DNA from: Zygnema cylindricum
Lineage: Eukaryota; Streptophyta; Zygnematophyceae; Zygnematales; Zygnemataceae
NCBI GenBank assembly: GCA_037447655.1
Contig: JBBHKE010003477.1
Location: 95,213-135,990, forward strand
DNA length: 40,778 nucleotides
Direction: 5' to 3'
Shown here: in pieces, positions 1-9,863 of the stretch
How positions within the stretch are numbered: the first letter of the stretch is position 1
Layout of the letters: each line of letters starts with the position of its first letter
Program-made: the position numbers and the translations under genes
Notes under the pieces: generated by a model
Databases searched by the model: none
Seen by the model: only the letters and a program-made list of their open reading frames with translations
What the model was told of the DNA's origin: nothing

Positions 1-259
1 AGGAAGAGGTTATAAAGGGGTAGGTGCCTTGACAAAAAGGGAAGTGGAAGGCAACGTAGACTTGAGGCCAACTATAATACCCGTCGGAGTCTACTAAGAG
101 GTATCATTCGAGGAGGTTTCGGTCCACCACCTGTAGAGTGAACAGGGCTTTGTTAAGGGGGATTCACAAAGAGCTTTTCCTTAGGGAGATATCATTTGAG
201 GGTTATTCACTTCAGACAAGGTAGCGATTTCTTTGGGCAATGGAGCACACAGAGTTACA
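1..259 (+). repeat. Partial 5' LTR end of the + strand copia remnant
   Basis: The segment ends in GCACACAGAGTTACA directly before the primer-binding site. The same terminal bases, with one base lost (ending GAGTTTCA), close the 3' LTR at 3420. Upstream of the last 25 bases the two LTRs are hard to align by eye. The gag ATG (240-242) lies inside this LTR end. Confidence 0.6.
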
Positions 260-274
260 GGTTATGGGCCCACC
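260..274 (+). other. Primer-binding site, initiator tRNA-Met anticodon-arm type
   Basis: GGTTATGGGCCCACC follows the LTR end with no spacer. It is the exact complement of GGTGGGCCCATAACC, the anticodon arm (with CAU) of plant initiator tRNA-Met as I know it. Most plant copia elements instead use TGGTATCAGAGC, complementary to the tRNA 3' end. Drosophila copia and yeast Ty5 are the known precedents for internal, half-tRNA priming. The PBS is also read in frame as part of gag (VMGPP). Confidence 0.8.
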
Positions 275-1051
275 ATCTAGGGTGCCTTTGTTCGATGGAA
301 CAGACTTCACTTATTGGGAGTTTACTATAGAGGGATTCCTTTTCGAGAAACACTTAGGGGGAATTGTTTCGGGACAAGTGAGATGTCCACCACCTGGCTT
401 TGGAGGAGCTTACTATGGAGAATCATCTGAGGCTGCCCATAATATCAACCGGAGTTCAGATGCAACGGAAGGTGAAGGGAAAAACAGTTCCGTGGATGGG
501 GAAATATTGGAGAAGGAAAAAGGGACACCTATGGTGAGGGGAGCTAGGCTCTCAGCTATGGTACCACTTGTAGGGATTAAAACTGAAGAAAATTACAGAA
601 AAATATAGGAATACAAAAGCACTATAGCAAAACATCTCATACTTAGATATGTGTCTAAGTCCAGAGCTATCACTCTTTTAAGTTTAACCAAGTCTTCAGA
701 GATATGGGAAGCACTAAGTCAGATTTATAAGAGTGAGACTATTCACAGGCAGCAGTTAGTAAAACAGGAAATAGAAGCCTATGTTTATAAAGGCGGTAAC
801 ATGATAGAGTTTTGCAATGATATTGTTGCGTTATATGCTGAGCTTGCTAGTGCGTGATATGTAGAATCTGAGGAGAGAAAGATTAATACACTACTCATGA
901 AACTCCCAGATGACTACGAAAACATCATTTGTCGTATGCAGGTAATTGATGGTTCCTCATGGACTTGGAGCTTTATCATGGGGATAATTCTTGTGAGGGA
1001 AAGCACTTTGGAGCTTCGTAGGGAAGTGACAGGGTGAATACATTTACAGCT

Positions 1052-1180
1052 GGTGGTGATTGGCGGAAGCGTGGTGAGAGGAATGGCGGTGATTGGCTGA
1101 AGCGTGATGAGAGGAACGGCGGTGATTGGCGGAAGCGTGATGAGAGGAACGGTGGTGACGAGCGGAAGCATGATGAGTGG
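1052..1180 (+). repeat. 33-bp tandem repeat inside gag (about 4 units)
   Basis: Units lie at 1052-1084, 1085-1117 and 1118-1150, with a diverged fourth to about 1180. Each encodes roughly GGDWRKRDERN, a basic nucleic-acid-binding-like stretch just before the zinc knuckle. The complete element has a single related stretch (TDWRNRDSRK) at this place, so the repeat is an expansion in this copy or lineage. Confidence 0.85.
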
Positions 1181-1648
1181 AAGAAAGACAAAGGTAAACC
1201 TTATCGAAACTTTGGTGGAAAGAGAGGGAGAGGAAAAGAAAGGGGAGCTTTGAAAAAGGGGGTTTGCTTTTTTTTTAGGGAACCGGGTCATTATATAGAG
1301 GAATGCCCTTGTTTGGAAAGACTTAGAAGTTGGAATGTGGATGAGGAGGAAGAAGGGGAAGAGGAGAAAGAGGATGAAGATATTTTAGAGCTTCTTCGGA
1401 TTAGTAGTATGGGGAAGAGAAAAAAGCAACAGTGTGCTTTTGGAGGTATAAGGGAAGTAAAGAGAGAGGAGGTACTTGAGGATGTCGAGGAGTGTATAGT
1501 GTATGACTTAGAAATGAGAAAGTCAGATCTAGGATCCATTAGTGAAAACGGGAAAGATAAAATTAATGAGGATAATTTTATAGATAATAGGGAAACAGAA
1601 AACTTGTCGGAAAGGGAGACTTCAACGAATTCTGAGTAAAGGGGAGAA

Positions 1649-2290
1649 GTGAAACTCGAAGAGGTTTTAAAGGATAGGGGAGAAAAGGAATATTTTATTA
1701 AAAGTTTAGGGGAGGAGAAATATTTTTTGGGAATAAAACAGCAAGTGATAGTGGGAAGAATTCCATAGGAGAGAGTGAGGAAAGTTCAAAAAATGGGGTA
1801 ATTATCATGGACAAAGATATGAGTTCAGAAGATGTAGATTTTATAAGGAACTTAGTGGGGACACTTGTTTTTTGGAAAAAATTGAGGGGTAACGGATTCA
1901 TCATCACTAATGGGAGTGATGTCATATATGAAGGTGTGCCTGTAAAAGGGTTAGCAAGCATCTAGGTGTAAAAGGGTTAGCAAGCATCTGGGTATGTGTT
2001 GCAAATTGGAGATGGGTCTGGCTGTTAGAATTGCAAGAGGGAAATTGGAATTAGTGTGGATGGAAAAGAGATGAGGTGGATAATGTCTTTGCTCGGATAT
2101 ATGAAAAGTGGGATTTCTAAATAAAATAAATGATCAGCAAAATGGAATGTTAACTTCAGCTAAATTAATGGACCTTTATAAATATGAGGGTGATGTCTTA
2201 AAGTTTTAAAAAACGAAAAGGAAAAAGAAGAAAAAAAAGGGGGAACGGAATGGTCGGTTTGTAAGAATTAAAAGGAAATAGACTAGAAAA
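1649..2290 (+). pseudogene. Decayed end of copia RT and RNase H
   Basis: Scattered patches align with the pol of the complete element. LGEEKYFLGIK matches MGEAKYILGIQ; NGVIIMDKDMSSEDVDFI matches EGVIVLDEELSPDEQKFM; ASGYVLQIGDGSGC matches TSGYVLYVGDGACC. Stops and frameshifts separate the patches, and several RT/RNase H blocks are missing. A 26-bp tandem duplication (1942-1967 and 1968-1993) sits just before the SGYVL patch. The end (KNRLEN-like, before TAGAAAATAAGGGGAG) parallels the pol end of the complete element. No integrase or YVDD motif remains. Confidence 0.65.
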
Positions 2291-2299
2291 TAAGGGGAG
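2288..2299 (+). other. Polypurine tract of the + strand copia remnant
   Basis: AAATAAGGGGAG lies immediately before the 3' LTR (TGTTGGTATA...) and is identical to the tract next to the 3' LTR of the complete element on the other strand (5491-5502). It is the expected plus-strand priming site. Confidence 0.75.
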
Positions 2300-3420
2300 T
2301 GTTGGTATATGAGTATTTTCTAGGTCTTTATTAGGATAGGAAAAAGAGCAGATGCAGACTGCCTCTAACTCCCTTCTCTAAGCCCCCACACTTGTTGCTA
2401 GAGCCATGGCTGCCTAATGCTCTCTAGAGTGATAGGAGTAGATTATGGTAGGTTTTACTAAAAAGTATCTTGACGGACCCAAGATTTGATCCTGCCTGCC
2501 GTCCATCAAGACCTTGATAGCCGGTAGCTACAGCCTATAGCCTAAGAACATTGCTAATCTATATAGGGTACGATAAATATTTGAACATTAATACGTAACA
2601 GCTTTAATTTAACCAATTACGGGACGAGTGGTACACGGAAATGAATTAGTACGCACGAATTCCGGACCGCACGGACTTATCGAAACAACATTCATTTTGA
2701 CGGCTATGATTAAATTCGGGTATATATCGAACGGCCGTAGTAGAAGTCGTGATTGTGGATAGGGCGTTTTGGCGTTTTCCGGACACCACCAATCCGGATG
2801 ACACGTGGCGATATCGTACAGGTTAGCTGAATTCCCGGAGTACAAGATTACAAATCCAAATGTGACAGATGTCACTTGTATGGCCATGTCGTACAGTTAC
2901 CGTATATAAAGTACATCGGCGCCCGTACTTTACTGTAGGGTACAGTCTTGTGATTAGCGCCGTACGTCAGTAGAAGGGGTTTTAGAGAGGGAATAAGAAC
3001 TTAGAAAATTTCTGGTAGGCTCTCTCTGAGAGAGCAACTTGTATAAAAGGCTAACTTTGGGTAGCCATAACTATCAATTTTTTACTTGACCATTTTTCAG
3101 TGATTCTTTTTGCAGCGGACCCTGGGGAGTCCAGGCTACACAAGGGTGTAGTCGGTCAGATTTTTTGTCTGCCAGGGTGGCTGCATTTCTAAAGGAAAGT
3201 CAAAGTGGGTGAATGTGTCCAAATCTCATATTCTAACTTTGCATTTTGTGGTGGAACAGATCACACAGAAAGTATTATTTCACAGGGGTGAAGCTGTATT
3301 GGGGTTTTGATTGTGAAGGGGTCAGTCATTTGGGTTTATATCAAGTGGGAGTCGGCACTCTCTAGATTAGCTTCTATTGGATCTGTGATTTTTATGGGCA
3401 ATGGAGCACACAGAGTTTCA
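2300..3420 (+). repeat. 3' LTR of the + strand copia remnant
   Basis: It starts TGTTGGTATATGAGTATTTTCTAGG after the purine tract and ends GCACACAGAGTTTCA. The start resembles the complete element's LTR start (TGTAGAAACT...AGTATTTTCTAGG), and an internal patch near 3150-3180 (GTCTGCCAGGGTGGC) is shared too, so it is a diverged member of the same LTR family. About 1.1 kb, similar to the 1050-bp LTRs of the complete element. It contains a hairpin around 2472-2513 comparable to the GC-rich hairpin of the other LTRs. Confidence 0.75.
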
Positions 3421-3889
3421 AAGAACACGCAACATCGTGGGTACACGTCGCATATTATGCCTTTTGCCAAGGAGGATGCGATGTCACCCACCGACATCAT
3501 CCTCCTGTGACGCTCCCCCCTTCAAAAATGTTGGGTTTGATTTTTTTTTAGGGTTTCGTTGTTTGCCTAGCTGCCATTCAAATTTTTACCAATTTCTTAA
3601 ATTGCCGCGTTTCTCTGTCGTTTTTATCCAAGCTCCAATTACTTTCGTACTTTGCGCGTTTTTTTGCTAACTTGCTTATAAATCTTTTTAAAGTTCATAA
3701 TTTTGCCGCTCCTTTTTGATAATCTTTTTTTGAAATTTTACCTACTAGTTCAAATTTGAGCCTTTTCGCAACGTGTTATCGGGAACTTTAATATACACTT
3801 ATGATATGACATAATTTTATGTTATTCATGTTGCTCTGGTTATTGTTATGTTGTTGTTCCTCTTGTTTGTTATGTTGATGTTCCTCTTG
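3421..3889. other. Non-coding spacer with one hairpin
   Basis: There is no supported gene. The left part holds an inverted repeat: arms 3471-3485 and 3493-3505, a 7-base loop and a 2-base bulge. The rest is T-rich sequence leading into the CAGCTG-rich minisatellite. Confidence 0.5.
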
Positions 3890-4440
3890 TTGCTCAGCAG
3901 CTGTTGCTGTTGATTACAGCTACTTCGCTGGGCAGACAACTGCAGCTGAGGTGACAGCTGCTGCTAGGCAGACAGCTGTTGTTGCTATTCATGCAATTGT
4001 TGATGCAGCTGCTGCTGTCCAGACAACTGCTGCTTTTGTTATGACTGCAACTGCTGCCGTCCAGACAATTGATGCTACTGTTCAGACAGCAGCTGTTGTC
4101 TCCTGCTACTGTTTAGACAGCAGCTGTTGTCAGCTGCTACTGTTCAGACAGCAGCTGTTGTCTATTGCTCTTCAGACAGCAGCTGCTGCTCTTTAGACAG
4201 CAACAGCTGCTGCAACAATTCAGATAGCTGCTACTGCGATGCTGCTATTGTTCAGACAACAGCTGTTATTGTTCAGACAGCAGCTGCTATTGTTCAGACA
4301 GCAAACAGACACTCTTTAAACAGCAGCAGCTGCTCTTCAGACAGCAGCTGCTGCTCTTCAGACAGCACCAGCTGCTGCAACCGTTCACACAGCTGTTGTT
4401 GTGCTGCTGCTGCTGTTCAGACAACAGCTGTTATTGTTCA
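3890..4440. repeat. CAGCTG-rich minisatellite, left part
   Basis: Degenerate units of about 21-27 bp are built on GTTCAGACAGCAGCTGCTATT. Every core CAGCAGCTGCTG is its own reverse complement. Open frames through it (poly-AAVQT type) are artefacts of the repeat. The same repeat resumes at 10894 beyond the inserted retrotransposon, so it was one array of roughly 1.2 kb before insertion. Confidence 0.9.
4436..4440. other. Target-site duplication, left copy (GTTCA)
   Basis: GTTCA directly abuts the 3' LTR of the - strand copia element. The same five bases follow the 5' LTR at 10894-10898. Five bases is the usual duplication for Ty1/copia integrases. Confidence 0.9.
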
Positions 4441-5490
4441 TGTAACTCTGAGACCTCCATAAGTCCTCAGAGTGGACAGCTTCCAAGAAGCCTCTTGGAT
4501 AATCCTGACCCCTTTGTGTTTAAGCAAAAATAACTGCCACCCTGGCAGACAAAAACTCTGACCAACTTCACCCCTGTGAAGGCAAGACTCCCCTGAGTCG
4601 ATAGCAAAAAGAATCTCTGAATTTGCTCCCCTGAGTAGTACGTTATGGAGGGTCAAAGTTGACCTTTTGTACAGAAGCTCTCTGGGAGAGAGGGTCCTAT
4701 CTTCTAATTTTTCTAAGTCCTATCTCTCTCACAAACTCTATCTACTGATGTACGGAACCAATCAGAATTGAGTTCCGTACGCAAAAGTACAGCTGCCGGT
4801 GTACTTTATGTACGGACATTGTACGACATGGCCAAAATGTCGACACATGTCAAATCTGGATTCGGTGCCATAATCTCCGGAGATTCCACAATCCAACGGA
4901 ATTTCGCCACGTGTCATCCGATGTGGCGATGGCCACAAACCGCCGAAATCTTCCTCCGCGATCTCGGCGCTAATCTCGGCCGTCCGATTAAAGTCGGCTT
5001 TAATCGTAGCCGTAATAAATACATGCGCGGTATTTGTTTCATTTACGAAACAAATGCGCGGTACTGATTTGTGTCCGTACTGTAAGTCGTACATTTATAT
5101 TTTACTGGATCTATGTATCCCGTAATTCATTTCAGTTAAATGGTTTATCGCACGCATAACCATTTAAATAAATATCAAACTATATAGTACGTAACACTAC
5201 TGCTAGACTTAACGGCTAAGGCTACCGGCTACTTCCTATCTGTCGGCCGGCAGGTACATGGATCAAATCCTGCCGCCGGCACATACCTTTTAATTAAATA
5301 AATAAACCCTAACATAAAATTCCCGTAAACCTCAGGATAGCCAAGGTAGCCATGGCTCTAGCTTCCTCTCCAATTTATCAGTGACTGCGACAAGTTTGAG
5401 AGTTGGAGAGAGAAGTTAGAGATAGACTGCCTCGACTTCTATATTTCTTTTCAGACCTAGAAAATACTAATAAAACCATTAGTTTCTACA
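4441..5490 (-). repeat. 3' LTR of complete copia element
   Basis: 1050 bp, read on the - strand as TGTAGAAACTAATGG...CTCAGAGTTACA. It includes a TATA-like ATATAAAT (on the -, near 5092-5102), a 9-bp-arm inverted repeat (GTACGGAAC/GTTCCGTAC, 4752-4780), a TTTGTTTC/GAAACAAA inverted repeat (5032-5053) flanked by direct GCGCGGTA repeats, and a GC-rich hairpin at 5244-5280. The pairing with 9844-10893 is clear over the whole length. Confidence 0.95.
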
Positions 5491-5502
5491 CTCCCCTTAT
5501 TT
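5491..5502 (-). other. Polypurine tract of complete copia element
   Basis: On the - strand AAATAAGGGGAG lies immediately upstream of the 3' LTR start TGTAGAAAC and just after the pol stop codon. It is identical in the + strand remnant (2288-2299). Confidence 0.8.
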
Positions 5503-5503
5503 T

Positions 5504-8065
5504 CTAGTCAATCTTTAATTTCAGACCACACTTCTCCCTGCAAAAAATTAGCTTAGGGGAAGGCACAGGTTTGGTCATCATATCTGCTACCATCTCACTA
5601 TCTAGTCTGTACTCTAAACTGATTATTTTGTTTTCTACTTTCTCTCTAACAAAGCTGAGTCTGATGTCCATGTGTTTGGCTTTAAAATGGTGTTTAGGAT
5701 TGGCAGAAATAGCGATTGCTGCCTGATTGTCACAAAATATCTTCTGCACACCACTCTTAAGGTGACTAAGCTCACGAAGCAAAGACTTGACCCACATCAA
5801 TTCTTTTACAGCAGAGCAAGAGGCCATGTACTTAGCCTCCATGGTGGATTGAGCAATAACCTTTTGCTGTTTGCTACTCCAACAGCAAGCCCCATCACCC
5901 ACATATAATACATATCCAGAAGTACATCTCCTCATCGGAGCATCACCATAACTGGCATCACTCCAAGTAGTGATGTCAGTATTCTCCCCACCCAAATGCA
6001 ACCATAGATCTCTAGTTCCTACCAAGTATCTAAGGACTCTCTTAGCTGCCTCCCAATCCTTCTTAGTGGGAGCATTTAGACTTCTACTCAGCACTCCTAC
6101 AGCTGCAGCTAAATCCGGCCGGGTACAATTCATAAAATGGATTAGACTTCCCACTACTTGCCTGTAAGGAATAGTCTGCATGAACTTCTGTTCATCAGGA
6201 GATAATTCCTCGTCTAAGACTATGACTCCTTCTTCCTCACTCCCCTCACTTCCCTTCTTTAACTCCATTGGATTTGTACAACTATTAGCTTTATCCATTT
6301 GAAATTTTTCAAGCATGTTCCCTATTGCTTCCTTTTGAGTCAATCTTATAATTTTCCTTTTCCGGTCTCTCTCTACTTGAATTCCCAAAATATATTTTGC
6401 TTCCCCCATATCCTTCATTTCAAATCTCCCCTTAAGATCGGTTTTCAGTTTATTAATTTTTTCCATTGATTTACTTAAAACAAGCAAATCATCAACATAA
6501 ATTGCAATAAATATAAAACCTTCCTCATCTTCGAAAACATAGATTGAGTGATCTGAGCTGATCCGAATATATCCTAGACCGGTAAGAAACTCATCAAGCT
6601 TCTTATTCCACTGTCGAGGCGCCTGTTTCAAACCATAAAGAGATTTAATCAGCCGGCATACCTTACTCTCCTCTCCTTCTTCCACAAACCCTTCGGGTTG
6701 TCACATGAAGATCTCCTCTTCCAATTCTCCATGCAAAAAGGATGTTTTGATGTCCATCTGGTGCACTTCCATGTCTTCCGCCGCTGCTAAACTGAGAAGT
6801 ATGCGGACGGAGGGAAATCTGACCACCGGGGCAAAGGTTTCCTCGTAGTCTCTTCCTTCTTTTTGTGTAAATCCCTTTGCCACTAATCTGGCCTTGTAGC
6901 GCTCGATTGTGTTATCTAGGTTCAGTTTTAGTTTGAAAACCCACTAACAACCGATTGGTTTTCGGTTAGGTGGACAGTCCACCAGCTCCCAAGTATCGGC
7001 TGCCATGATTGAAGCCATCTCCTCATTGATGGCTGTCTTCCACCGGTTTCTTTCTGGACAAGTCATCGCCTCTCCATAAGTTTGAGGTTCATCTTGATGA
7101 GATAGTTTAGTTACCTTGTTATTAACCTGTTTTTCTTGCAGTCTTTTGCTACTTCTCCTCCCCCCCTCAAAATCTGAGGCCGGAATAGATGGTTCTCGTG
7201 GATTCTTTCGAACAAACTCGGCTTCTCCCCTATCCCTTGATTCCGAATCAATTTCCACCACGTCTTCCGCTTCGAGTAGAGTTGTCACTGGAGTTTCCAC
7301 AGCCGAGTCCTTTTCAGTCTGATTTGTTCCTGCAACAATGTCATCTTCTCTAAAACCTGGATAGTTAGGAAGCTCAAAGTCATCAGAATTTTCTCACTCA
7401 AATCTGATTTTTACTGACTTCGTATATTTGAAGGGATCTACAGACTTTCCTTCATCCATAACTACTAGATGCTTTACTAAGATTATATCTTTTCTTTTTA
7501 GATCATAAACTCTATATCCTTTAACATCTTCATCATATCCTAATAAGTATCCTGGTTTTCCTTTAGGATCTAGCTTCCAATTGGACCGATTAGTATCTAG
7601 ACTGAACACTTGACTGCCGAAAACCTTTAAGTGAGATATGTCTGGTTTCCGGCCTGTCCATCTCTCATAAGGTGTTTGATCTTTTATAGCTGAAGTAAGA
7701 ACTCTATTCTTGAGGTAATTAGCACAGTTCATTGCTTCTGCCCAAAACCTTTTCCCTATCTTTTTATCTGACAACATACTTCTAGCACTATCACTTAGTG
7801 TTCTATTTAACCTTTCAGCTACCCCATTCTGTTCAAGATTTTCTGGAACTGTCTTTTGGTGTTGAACCCCATCTTCCCTCAGAAAATCCTCAAACTGGTT
7901 AGAAGTATACTCTCCACCATTGTCACTCCTTACTCTCTTGATTGGAGTTTCATGGAGTTTTTCGCTCCATGCTTTATATTGTCTAAAACAATCCTCAGCT
8001 TCAAACCAGTTTTTCAAAAAATATACCCGGTAATACCGAGACCAATCATCAGTTATAGTCATCAT
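5504..8065 (-). pseudogene. copia pol: integrase core, reverse transcriptase, RNase H (broken)
   Basis: On the - strand the reading runs integrase core, RT, RNase H. The integrase second acidic residue is in SDNGGEYTS (about 7911-7930) and its glutamate in NGVAERLNRTL (about 7815-7838). The RT thumb-palm has KSLYGLKQAPRQWNKKL and the active site YVDDLLV (about 6482-6502). RNase H has CDNQAAIAIS and ends MTKPVPSPKLIF near the stop at 5504. In-frame stops are TGA at 7394-7396, TAG at 6944-6946 and TGA at 6701-6703. The last sits where the truncated copy downstream keeps CGA (arginine), so it looks like CpG decay. The part upstream of 8065 is in another frame from gag-protease because of one added base. 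Confidence 0.9.
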
Positions 8066-9863
8066 AAATCTCTTCCCCCCCCGGTGAGGGCACTTTAGCC
8101 GGTCCCCAAAAATCTGTGTGTACTAGATCTAGAATTTTTTCTCCCTTATAGGTGACTGACTTAGGAAAGGGTAATCTGTGTGCTTTACCTTGAGCACATC
8201 CACTACAATCACTTATATCATCACTCTTGCTGAAGTGAATCCCTTCCACCACTCCCATCTTTTTCATCTCTCTTAACTTATCTAGATTAACATGCCCAAG
8301 CCTCTTATGCCACATCATAATATCATGAACACCAGCATAATAAAGTTTCTTCTTTTCATTACTTAAGATCAGCCTAAACATCCCATGGCTACCTTTTTCA
8401 GCAATGAAATAGACATCATCCTCAAAACTAGCAGTAAAGACTCCTTCCCTAGTGCTAGTAAAAAAACCCTTATCATCTAATACTGATGTAGAGATAAGAT
8501 TTTTGTTCAGCTCCGGAATAAACAATACATTGTAGAATGTTAATATGGATGTCTTTCCTTCTACTAACACTTTTAGATCTACCGATCCTACAAGAGTAGT
8601 GGTGACTATCCTCCCATCCCCGTACTCTATCTCTACGATGGGAATCTTTCTTATCTTAGTGAACAGGTGTCTATCCTTACACATGTGCATGGAGGCACCT
8701 GAATCTACAATCCAGCCTGCTTCACCTTTCAATCCACCGTAAGCATATTTTTGCCTTCGTGGAATTTCGACCTCATTTTTCGCCTCCAACTCCTCATCCA
8801 AAAGGAGCTTATCGTCCTCGTCCTCGGATTCAGCCTCAAGTACCTGTGTGACAAGGGCCTTTTTCTTTCCTCTCGGGGTACCACCGGTCTGCCCCTCCTT
8901 TAACCGAAGCTCGGTTAGCTTAGTGCACTCTGCCATATAGTGCCCCGGTTTCTTACAAAAGTGACATAGTCCTTTGGGAGCCCTTGGTTCGAACTCATCG
9001 GCCTGTTTTTTCTGCTCCCTACCCCCATAGTTTCCGACCGGTTTTCGGGAATCCCTGTTCCTCCAATCAGTCGCTGTTGCCAAGGCTTGGCCACTCTTTC
9101 CTCCCCTTCGGATCTCAATTGTATTCTCTTGAACGAGAATCATCCCTACCACTGAGTTCCATATCCACCTTGAGTCAGGCAAGTCCTGCACACGGTAAAC
9201 TATGTTCACGAACTCATCAGGTAACTTCATCAGTAAACAGTTAAACTTTTCTTTTTCACTAAAATCTTTTCCCGCACTCTGTAGCTCCATGAAGAGTGTA
9301 GCAAGCTCATTGCAAAAATCCAACATATTTCCCCCTTTGTATACATACTCCTTAACTTTCTGATCAGCCAACTGTTGTTGCTGAATCGTACCACTTCGGT
9401 ACATCTCTATAAGAGCCATCCAAAGATCGGATGCCCTTTCTACCTGCAAATGAGGACATGCAAGTCCTTGAGTGAGATGGCGTAAGATGAAGTGCTTTGC
9501 CGCCATATTGTTGAAGTCCCAGGTTTCAGTATCATTCTCCTCGTTCCTCGGAATAGGTGACATGAATGCTAAACCAGGTACTATTGGTGTGGTCGCCTCT
9601 TTCTCCTTTCCTTTGTCCACCACCTCTCCTTCCTTTGTTTCCTCCGTTGAAGGTGAATCCTCTTTCCTGGTGAATCTGCTTCCTCCAAACCCTGGAGGAA
9701 TTCCAAGACTTGATGGACGCCCCAATCGTCCACTCACTATCCCCCAAAACCTTTTTTCGCATAGAGCTCCTATCATCATACTTTTCCAGTATATGAAGCC
9801 AGTTCCATTAAAGATTGGTACCCTAGAGGGTGGGCCCATAACCTGTAACTCTGAGACCTCCAT
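8049..9863 (-). pseudogene. copia gag, protease and integrase N-terminus
   Basis: This is a 604-residue open frame on the - strand. Gag (about residues 1-270) starts MEVSELQVMGPPSRVP. An intact CCHC knuckle CHFCKKPGHYMAEC follows, an acidic linker, the aspartic protease motif IVDSGASMHMC (about 8690-8725), then the integrase HHCC domain (WHKRLGHVN...CSGCAQGKAH) and the first catalytic aspartate in LVHTDFWG (about 8104-8125). It ends prematurely at 8049 because the C run at 8074-8081 (+ strand) has eight bases where the truncated copy at 15868-15874 has seven. The start ATG (9861-9863) is 20 bases inside the 5' LTR and the PBS is translated. Confidence 0.9.
9829..9843 (-). other. Primer-binding site, initiator tRNA-Met anticodon-arm type
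   Basis: The - strand reads GGTTATGGGCCCACC directly after the LTR end ...GAGTTACA. It is identical to the PBS of the + strand remnant. It pairs with the anticodon arm of initiator tRNA-Met, implying priming by a cleaved or internally annealed tRNA as in Drosophila copia and Ty5. Its internal ATG is the complement of the CAU anticodon and is read in frame as a gag methionine. Confidence 0.85.

Larger units (their letters stand above)
240..1639 (+). pseudogene. Broken gag of copia remnant, with 11-residue tandem repeats
   Basis: Gag starts at ATG 240 inside the LTR end. The same frame continues through in-frame stops at 606-608 (TAG) and near 855-857 (TGA), with recognisable gag text (KSETIHRQQLVKQEIEAYVYKGG, aligned to RSGTIQQQQLADQKVKEYVYKGG in the other element). 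It then shifts frame into an open stretch at 1034-1639. That stretch has a tandem repeat of the unit GGDWRKRDERN, followed by a damaged CCHC zinc knuckle (CFFFREPGHYIEEC; the second cysteine is replaced by F), then an acidic region. The protease DSGA motif expected after FGG(I/L) is absent. It cannot make a full Gag. Confidence 0.8.
1..3420 (+). mobile_element. Decayed Ty1/copia internal-deletion derivative
   Basis: This is a + strand LTR retrotransposon remnant. It has a partial 5' LTR end, a PBS, a broken gag, a short decayed piece of RT/RNase H, a purine tract and a 3' LTR. The gag start (MEHTELQVMGPPSRVP) matches the gag start of the element at 4441-10893 (MEVSELQVMGPPSRVP), so the two belong to one lineage. 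Protease, integrase and most of reverse transcriptase are missing: the reading passes from just after the zinc knuckle to a patch resembling the end of RT. The two LTRs resemble each other clearly only in the last 25 bases or so, which suggests an old or recombinant element. The left end lies outside the window. No target duplication can be checked. Confidence 0.8.

Noticed and set aside
3951-4462. Alanine/glutamine/threonine and serine/cysteine-rich open frames in the CAGCTG array
   Set aside because: They are open in several frames at once because of the tandem repeat; no start context, domain or composition change supports a gene.
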